From NCBI RefSeq assembly GCF_020889785.1, contig NZ_JACMYK010000002.1, positions 124,001-188,000 on the forward strand: a stretch of DNA of 64,000 bases, written 5' to 3'. The translations under genes were made by a program, and so were the position numbers. Of the stretch, positions 58,949-64,000 are shown in pieces. This stretch comes from Bradyrhizobium acaciae. GTDB taxonomy: Bacteria; Pseudomonadota; Alphaproteobacteria; Rhizobiales; Xanthobacteraceae. The notes below the pieces were generated by a model that saw nothing but the letters and a program-made list of their open reading frames with translations, did no database searches and had not been told where the DNA came from. The first letter of the stretch is position 1. Every line of letters begins with the position of its first letter.

Positions 58949-60142
58949 ATGTCTGAATCTGAAGGTACCGCCCGCTTCCGTCCCGAAACCCGCCTGGTCC
59001 ATGGCGGCACGCTGCGCTCGCAGTTCGGGGAGACGTCGGAAGGGCTGTTTCTCACCCAGGGTTACGTCTACGACACCGCCGAGCAATGCGAGGCGCGCTT
59101 CAAGGGCCAGGACCCCGGCTTCATCTATTCGCGCTATTCCAACCCGACGATTGCGATGTTCGAGCGCCGCATGATCGAGCTCGAGGGCGCGGAAGCCGCG
59201 CGCTCGACTGCGACCGGCATGGCCGCGGTGACCACTGCGATCCTCGCGCCGCTGAAGGCCGGCGATCACGTGGTGGCGTCGAAGGCCCTGTTCGGCTCCT
59301 GCCTTTACGTCGTGCAGGACCTGCTGCCGCGTTACGGCATCGAGACGACGCTGGTCGACGGCCTCGATCTCGACCAGTGGCAGCGCGCCTTGCGGCCGAA
59401 CACCAAGACCTTCTTCCTGGAGAGCCCGACCAACCCGACGCTCGACGTGCTCGATATCGCTGCGATCGCAGAGATCGCGCATAGCGGCGGCGCCCGGCTG
59501 ATCGTCGACAACGTGTTCGCGACGCCGATCTGGCAGAGCCCGCTGTCGCTCGGCGCCGACGTCGTGGTCTATTCCGCGACCAAGCACATCGACGGTCAGG
59601 GCCGCTGTCTCGGCGGCGTCATCCTGTCGTCGGAGGCCTTCATCGCCGAGCACATCCACAATTTCATGCGCCAGACCGGCCCGTCGCTGTCGCCGTTCAA
59701 CGCCTGGGTGCTGCTGAAGGGGCTGGAGACGCTTGGCGTCCGCGTTCGCGCGCAGACCGAGAACGCGGCGAAGATCGCCGAGGCGCTCGCGAAACATCCG
59801 AAGATCACGCGGCTGGTCTATCCCGGCCGCCCCGATCATCCGCAGGCCGCGACGGTGAAGAAGCAGATGGGCGCCGGCTCGACGCTGGTCGGCTTCGAGG
59901 TCAAGGACGGCAAGGCCGGCGCCTTCCGCTGCCTCAACGCGCTGAAGATCTCGCGCATCTCCAACAATCTCGGCGATGCCAAGAGCCTGGTCACGCATCC
60001 CGCCACCACGACGCATCAGCGCCTGGCGCCGGAGGCCCGCGCCGAGCTCGGCATCAGCGAAGGCTTCATTCGCTTCTCGGCCGGGCTCGAGCATCCCGAC
60101 GATTTGATCGAGGATTTCCAGCGCGCGCTGGAGCAGGTGTGA
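58949..60142 (+). CDS. metZ: O-succinylhomoserine sulfhydrylase
   Basis: A 397-residue PLP enzyme; GGAGGT lies 3 bases before ATG 58949. ETRLVHGGTLRSQFGETSEGLFLTQGYVYDTAEQCEARF and GFIYSRYSNPTIAMFERRMIELEGAE are the Cys/Met metabolism family start. VVYSATKHIDGQGRCLGG holds the PLP lysine, and LESPTNPTLDVLDI the cofactor ring contact. It makes homocysteine from O-succinylhomoserine and sulfide. Its SAM-II leader confirms a methionine-pathway role. The name metZ is by homology and context. Confidence 0.9.
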   Translation: MSESEGTARFRPETRLVHGGTLRSQFGETSEGLFLTQGYVYDTAEQCEARFKGQDPGFIYSRYSNPTIAMFERRMIELEGAEAARSTATGMAAVTTAILAPLKAGDHVVASKALFGSCLYVVQDLLPRYGIETTLVDGLDLDQWQRALRPNTKTFFLESPTNPTLDVLDIAAIAEIAHSGGARLIVDNVFATPIWQSPLSLGADVVVYSATKHIDGQGRCLGGVILSSEAFIAEHIHNFMRQTGPSLSPFNAWVLLKGLETLGVRVRAQTENAAKIAEALAKHPKITRLVYPGRPDHPQAATVKKQMGAGSTLVGFEVKDGKAGAFRCLNALKISRISNNLGDAKSLVTHPATTTHQRLAPEARAELGISEGFIRFSAGLEHPDDLIEDFQRALEQV

Positions 60143-60196
60143 GGCGGGCTGAGCTCCCCTCTCGCTTGCGCAGGAAAGCTATCGCATATGCCCCTT

Positions 60197-60298
60197 GTCA
60201 TCGCCCGGCTCGACCGGGCGATCCAGTACGCCGCGGCCCTTCGGCTCAAGCACTGCGGTCTCTGGGATACTGGATCACCCGCATGCGCGGGTGATGAC
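60197..60298. repeat. Intergenic palindrome
   Basis: GTCATCGCCCGGCTCGACCGGGCGATCCAGTA is answered by TACTGGATCACCCGCATGCGCGGGTGATGAC. Same type as 57451-57551. Confidence 0.8.
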
Positions 60299-60344
60299 AC
60301 TGAGCAAGCTGAGCAATCACCGCGTCATCCCGAGGGAACAGCGC

Positions 60345-61118
60345 TTACGTCGCCGCCGTCGTCACACCGCCGTCGACCACGATGGTCTGGCCGGTCATGA
60401 AGGTCGAGGCGTCGGAGGCGAGATAGGCGACTGCGCCCGCGATCTCGTCGGGCTCGCCGATGCGGCGGAGCGGCGTCGAGGCGGTGCGACGCTTCAGATT
60501 GTCCGGATCTTCCCACAGCGCGCGGGCGAAATCGGTTTTCACGAGGCCCGGCGCCACGCAATTGACCCGCACGCCCTTCGGTCCCCATTCGCCGGCGAGG
60601 CTGCGGCACAGCGCGAAGTCCGCCGCCTTGGAGATGCCGTAGGCGCCGATCACGGTCGAGCCGCGCAAGCCGCCGATCGAGGAGATGATGACGACCGAGC
60701 CCTTGCCGCGTTCAGCCATCTGCGGGATCGCCAGTGCGGAAAGCCAGATGTTGCTCTTGACGTTCGAGCCCATGATCTTGTCGAAGGCTTCATCGGTGAT
60801 GTCGAGCAGCGGTCCGTAATAGGGATTCACCGCGGCGTTGCAGACCAGGATGTCGATCTTGCCGTAATGCTTGATGGTGCCCGAGACCAGTGCCTCGACC
60901 TCCGCGCGGCGAGCGATGTTGCAGGGAATGACGAGCGCATCGCCGCCCGCCTTCTTGATGCCGTCGGCGACCTCCTGGCAGGCATCCGCCTTGCGCGAGG
61001 AGACCACGACCTTGGCGCCGAGTTTTGCCAAAAGCTCCGCCGAGGAGCGGCCGATGCCGCGGCTCGAGCCGGTGATGACCGCAACCTGGCCGGTGAGATC
61101 GAACGGGGTGTTTTTCAT
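60345..61118 (-). CDS. SDR-family oxidoreductase
   Basis: A 257-residue short-chain dehydrogenase. VAVITGSSRGIGRSSAELLAKLGAKVVVSSR is the NAD(P) Rossmann loop, LVCNAAVNPYYG the NNAG-type motif, and IISSIGG ... YGISKAAD supplies Ser, Tyr and Lys of the active site. The C-terminal IVVDGGVTTAAT is usual. It lies 138 bases downstream of pimD on the same strand, so it may act in the same acyl-CoA pathway. The substrate is unknown. Confidence 0.9.
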   Translation of the reverse strand: MKNTPFDLTGQVAVITGSSRGIGRSSAELLAKLGAKVVVSSRKADACQEVADGIKKAGGDALVIPCNIARRAEVEALVSGTIKHYGKIDILVCNAAVNPYYGPLLDITDEAFDKIMGSNVKSNIWLSALAIPQMAERGKGSVVIISSIGGLRGSTVIGAYGISKAADFALCRSLAGEWGPKGVRVNCVAPGLVKTDFARALWEDPDNLKRRTASTPLRRIGEPDEIAGAVAYLASDASTFMTGQTIVVDGGVTTAAT

Positions 61119-61145
61119 TTGACGTGCTCCCTTGTGTTCTTGTTC

Positions 61146-61226
61146 CCGTCATGGCCGGGCTCGTCCGGCCATCCACGTCTTTTGTCCCGCCAAGACATGG
61201 ATGCCCGGGACAAGCCCGGGCATGAC
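61146..61226. repeat. Intergenic palindrome
   Basis: GTCATGGCCGGGCTCGTCCGGCCATCCA pairs as a hairpin, and ATGGATGCCCGGGACAAGCCCGGGCATGAC is its inverted partner. It separates pimD and the SDR gene. Confidence 0.8.
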
Positions 61227-61256
61227 GATCTTGGTGCAGGTGCAGTCTCGCGTAGT

Positions 61257-62402
61257 TTACGCCAACAGGCCGCCGCCTTCGCTGACGCGACGGAGGTGGT
61301 AGTCGGTGTCGCCGAGCGTGTTCTCGATCATGGTCAGCCGCTTGAAGTAGTGGCCGATCTTGGCTTCCATGGTCATGCCGATGCCGCCGTGCAGCTGGAT
61401 CGACTGCTGGCCGACGAACTTCAGCGACTTGCCGACCTGCACCTTGGCGGCCGCGACCGCGGACGAACGCTCCTTGGCATCGGTGAAGTCGGACGCCATG
61501 GTCGCGAACATCGACATGCTGCGGGCCTGCTCCAGCGCCACGAACATGTCGGCGGCACGGTGCTGCAGGCTCTGGAACGAGCCGATCGCAACGCCGAACT
61601 GCTTGCGGGTCTTGATGTACTCGACGGTCTCCTTCAGCGACTCGTCCATCGCGCCGACGGCTTCCGCGCACAGCGCAATGCGGGCTTCGTCCGCGACGCG
61701 CTCGATCAACGGCAGGCCGTTCTCGGGATCGCCGATCGCAGCATCCGCACCGACCTCGACATTGGTGAAGGTGATGTCGGCCGCGTGCAGGCCGTCCTGC
61801 GTCGGATAGCCCTTCCTGGTGACGCCCTTGGCGTCCGACGGGACGAGAAATACGCCGATGCCGGCCTTGTCGCGCTGGCCGCCTTTGGTGCGTGCGGTCA
61901 CGACAAGCGTGTCGGCGTTCTCGCCGTTGAGCACGACGAACTTCTCGCCGTCGATCACCCAGCCGTCGCCCTTTTTCTTGGCCGTGGTCACGACGTCGAA
62001 CAGGTCATAGCGCGAGTTCTTCTCGAGCTGGGCAAAGCCGAAGGTCTTGCTGCCGTCGATGATGCCCGGGATGTACTTGGCCTTCTGCTCGGCCGAGCCG
62101 CCATGGCGCAGGAAGCCGCCGGCGACCACGACGGTGGCCAGATACGGCTCGACCACCAGCGCCTTGCCGAGTGCTTCCATCACGATCATGGTCTCGACCG
62201 CGCCCGCGCCGAAGCCGCCATCGGTCTCCGCAAAGGGCAGACCAAGCAGGCCCTGCTCGGCGAGCTTGTCCCAGAGCGCTTTGCTCCAGCCGCCCTTCTC
62301 CTTCATGTACTTCTTGCGCGCATCGAAGTCGTAGGCATCCGCCAGCAACCCGTCGACGCTTTCCTTGAGAAGCCGCTGCTCCTCGGACAGATCAAAATCC
62401 AT
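61257..62402 (-). CDS. pimD: Pimeloyl-CoA dehydrogenase, small subunit
   Basis: A 381-residue acyl-CoA dehydrogenase. MDFDLSEEQRLLKESVDGLLADAYDFDARKKY is characteristic of the small subunit, which usually has no complete catalytic base site, while the partner PimC has it. GFAQLEKNSRYDLFDV, FVVLNGENADTLVVTAR and IQLHGGIGMTMEAKIGHYFKRLTMIE are FAD and family motifs. With PimC it oxidises dicarboxylyl-CoA (pimeloyl-CoA) in Rhodopseudomonas-type beta-oxidation. It follows pimC on the same strand, 160 bases away. Confidence 0.88.
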   Translation of the reverse strand: MDFDLSEEQRLLKESVDGLLADAYDFDARKKYMKEKGGWSKALWDKLAEQGLLGLPFAETDGGFGAGAVETMIVMEALGKALVVEPYLATVVVAGGFLRHGGSAEQKAKYIPGIIDGSKTFGFAQLEKNSRYDLFDVVTTAKKKGDGWVIDGEKFVVLNGENADTLVVTARTKGGQRDKAGIGVFLVPSDAKGVTRKGYPTQDGLHAADITFTNVEVGADAAIGDPENGLPLIERVADEARIALCAEAVGAMDESLKETVEYIKTRKQFGVAIGSFQSLQHRAADMFVALEQARSMSMFATMASDFTDAKERSSAVAAAKVQVGKSLKFVGQQSIQLHGGIGMTMEAKIGHYFKRLTMIENTLGDTDYHLRRVSEGGGLLA

Positions 62403-62450
62403 TTTACCATCTCTCCAAAATCACGCGGGCGCCTGCCCTGATCTCCACTC

Positions 62451-62548
62451 GTCATCCCCGCGAAAGCGGGGATCCAGTACGCCGCGGCGCTCATTGGGAA
62501 TCATGACCGCCTCGGCGTACTGGGTCCCCCGCATGCGCGGGGGACGAC
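62451..62548. repeat. Intergenic palindrome
   Basis: GTCATCCCCGCGAAAGCGGGGATCCAGTACGCC against GGCGTACTGGGTCCCCCGCATGCGCGGGGGACGAC. It lies between pimC and pimD. Confidence 0.8.
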
Positions 62549-62562
62549 ACCGAACTTGTGGC

Positions 62563-63753
62563 CTACAGCCCCAGCACCGCCTTGCTGATGATGTTGCGCT
62601 GGATCTCATTGGAGCCGCCGTAGATCGAAACCTTGCGGTTGTTGAAGTAGCTCGGCGCGATCTGCGCGGTCCAATCCATGCTCTCGTTCGAGCCGGCGTC
62701 GCCGTGCTCGTCATAGGGCGCGGCGAACGGACCGATGATCTCCATCAGCAGCTCGGTTGTGGTCTGCTGGATCTCCGAGCCCTTGATCTTGAGCACCGAG
62801 GACGCCGGGTTGGGCTTGCCCTTGCCGTGCTTGCCCTCGTCGGCGACGACGCGGAGCTGGGTGAGTTCCAGCGCCTTCAGCTCGATCTCGCAGGCCGTGA
62901 GCTTCTCGCGGAACGCCGGATCCTCGATGACGGGACGGCCGCCGGACTCGACCTTGGAGGCGAGTGCACGGATGCGGCGCAGCCGTTCCTTCGACACGCC
63001 GACCCGGGCGATGCCGGTGCGCTCATTGCCGAGCAGGAATTTCGCGTAATCCCAGCCCTTGTTCTCTTCGCCGATCAGGTTCTCGTAGGGCACCTCGACG
63101 TCGTCGAAGAACACTTCGTTGACCTCGTGGCCACCGTCGATGGTCTGGATCGGGCGCACGGTGACGCCCTTCGACTTCATCGAGAACACGATGAAGGAGA
63201 TGCCCATCTGCTTCTTCGCGTTCTTGTCGGTGCGGCAGAGACAGAAGATCATGTCGGCGTGCTGGGCGAGCGTCGTCCAGGTCTTCTGGCCGTTGATGAT
63301 CCACTTGTCGCCTTTGCGCTCGGCCGTGGTTTTCAGCGAAGCGAGGTCCGAACCGGAGCCCGGCTCCGAGAAGCCCTGACACCACCAGTCGTCGACATTA
63401 GCGATGCGCGGCAGATATTCCTTCTTCTGCTTCTCGTTGCCGAAGGTGTAGATGACCGGGCCGACCATGCTGACGCCGAAGGCGAGCGGCTGCGGCGCGG
63501 GATAGGATTGCAGCTCTTCATTGAAGATGTAGTGCTGCACGGTGGTCCAGCCGGTGCCGCCATATTCCTTCGGCCAGTGGGTGACGCCCCAGCCCTTCTT
63601 GTTGAGGATGCGCCACCAGGTGACCATCTCGTCCTTCGACAGATGACGGCCTTCCTGCAGCTTGCGCCGGATCTCCGGCGGCACGTTGTTCTTGAAGAAC
63701 TCCCGTACCTCCTCGCGAAACGCTATCTCTTCCTTGGTGAAAGCGAGATCCAT
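62563..63753 (-). CDS. pimC: Pimeloyl-CoA dehydrogenase, large subunit
   Basis: A 396-residue acyl-CoA dehydrogenase. FTKEEIAFREEVREFFKNNVPPEIRRKL, WPKEYGGTGWTTVQHYIFNEEL, CQGFSEPGSGSDLASLKTTA (flavin site), INGQKTWTTLAQ and IYGGSNEIQRNIISKAVLGL are the conserved segments. AGGAGG lies upstream of the ATG. It pairs with pimD to oxidise dicarboxylic acyl-CoA; pim genes serve degradation of dicarboxylic acids and lignin-derived aromatics. A repeat at 63795 lies upstream, so the rest of the operon, if present, is beyond the window. Confidence 0.92.
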   Translation of the reverse strand: MDLAFTKEEIAFREEVREFFKNNVPPEIRRKLQEGRHLSKDEMVTWWRILNKKGWGVTHWPKEYGGTGWTTVQHYIFNEELQSYPAPQPLAFGVSMVGPVIYTFGNEKQKKEYLPRIANVDDWWCQGFSEPGSGSDLASLKTTAERKGDKWIINGQKTWTTLAQHADMIFCLCRTDKNAKKQMGISFIVFSMKSKGVTVRPIQTIDGGHEVNEVFFDDVEVPYENLIGEENKGWDYAKFLLGNERTGIARVGVSKERLRRIRALASKVESGGRPVIEDPAFREKLTACEIELKALELTQLRVVADEGKHGKGKPNPASSVLKIKGSEIQQTTTELLMEIIGPFAAPYDEHGDAGSNESMDWTAQIAPSYFNNRKVSIYGGSNEIQRNIISKAVLGL

Positions 63754-63794
63754 CGGATCCTCCTTTTGAAGTTCAATGCTTCGTCAATCTCGAT

Positions 63795-63913
63795 GTCGTC
63801 CCGGCGAAAGCCGGGACCCATAACCACCGGCCGTCGGGATTGGCGAAGCCGGCTGCCGCTTGTGCCCCTTGCAAGAGCCGCGGCGTATGGGTCCCGGCTT
63901 TCGCCGGGACGAC
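63795..63913. repeat. Intergenic palindrome near window edge
   Basis: GTCGTCCCGGCGAAAGCCGGGACCCATA is answered by TATGGGTCCCGGCTTTCGCCGGGACGAC. The bases after it to 64000 hold no supported gene. Confidence 0.8.
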
Positions 63914-64000
63914 GATATTACGTTACGATGCGCCGCACCGGTCATGAGCGGGATCCTGATGCAGTCTGTTGTTGTGTGCCTTGAGATGTTTTCGGCTGCT

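Noticed and set aside
60195..62441. A 748-codon plus-strand open frame
   Set aside because: It crosses the SDR and pimD genes on the other strand and a palindromic repeat. The two minus-strand genes are well supported, so this is a shadow.
62365..63984. A 539-codon plus-strand open frame
   Set aside because: It is a shadow opposite pimC and crosses a palindrome at each end.

Overview
The window reads as alphaproteobacterial chromosome, most likely Bradyrhizobium or a close relative. The outer parts are very GC-rich, carry the pimeloyl-CoA dehydrogenase pair pimC/pimD, an alphaproteobacterial-type 2'-deoxycytidine 5'-triphosphate deaminase, a SAM-II riboswitch before a metZ-type sulfhydrylase, and many intergenic palindromes of the rhizobial kind. 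This is inferred from gene content; no database was searched.

The window has three parts. (1) 1-7415 is core chromosome: a LysR fragment, an NTF2-like protein, a LuxR-type regulator next to a cytochrome P450, a DapA-family aldolase, an Old Yellow Enzyme homologue, a luciferase-like monooxygenase, a DUF3551 protein, and a tRNA-Gly(CCC) ending at 7415. (2) 7416-50241 is an integrated element of about 42.8 kb with visibly lower GC. A 41-bp exact direct repeat (7375-7415 and 50201-50241), which is the 5' half of the tRNA-Gly, bounds it, and a tyrosine integrase (48804-50051) lies at the right end. (3) 50242-64000 is core chromosome again: a GT22-like mannosyltransferase, Ogt, an AraC regulator, a VOC protein, a SRPBCC protein with no normal start codon, MATE efflux, a dCTP deaminase, metZ under SAM-II control, an SDR, and pimD/pimC.

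The element is composite. It has two VirD4/TraG-type ATPases (14-16 kb and 46-47 kb) and a replication-relaxation protein, which suggests mobilisation; two large serine recombinases (21-23 kb and 39-41 kb) that probably mark nested insertions; several XRE regulators; and cargo. The cargo looks rich in defence or conflict genes: NYN nuclease plus TrlF-type PHP/ATPase, a STAND-like ATPase whose P-loop lacks lysine, a HEPN-motif protein, a PD-(D/E)XK-like protein, a TIGR02391 protein beside a truncated Doc/Fic gene, and a membrane-anchored receiver-domain protein. A second class is secreted or surface proteins: S1/P1 nuclease, LprI-like protein, an S74-type lipoprotein, a glycine-rich protein beside an FkbM methyltransferase, and a coupled cassette ending in a cysteine amidase.

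The most unusual locus is 32574-35843. A tryptophan-2,3-dioxygenase-like domain fused to a B3/B4 tRNA-binding domain overlaps a divergent tryptophanyl-tRNA synthetase paralogue, followed by a 90-residue protein and a clear terminator. The dioxygenase-like domain keeps the heme-ligand histidine but has lost the residues expected to read free tryptophan, so it may act on tryptophan in another form, possibly tRNA-bound. I see no described system with exactly this make-up, and I rank it first.
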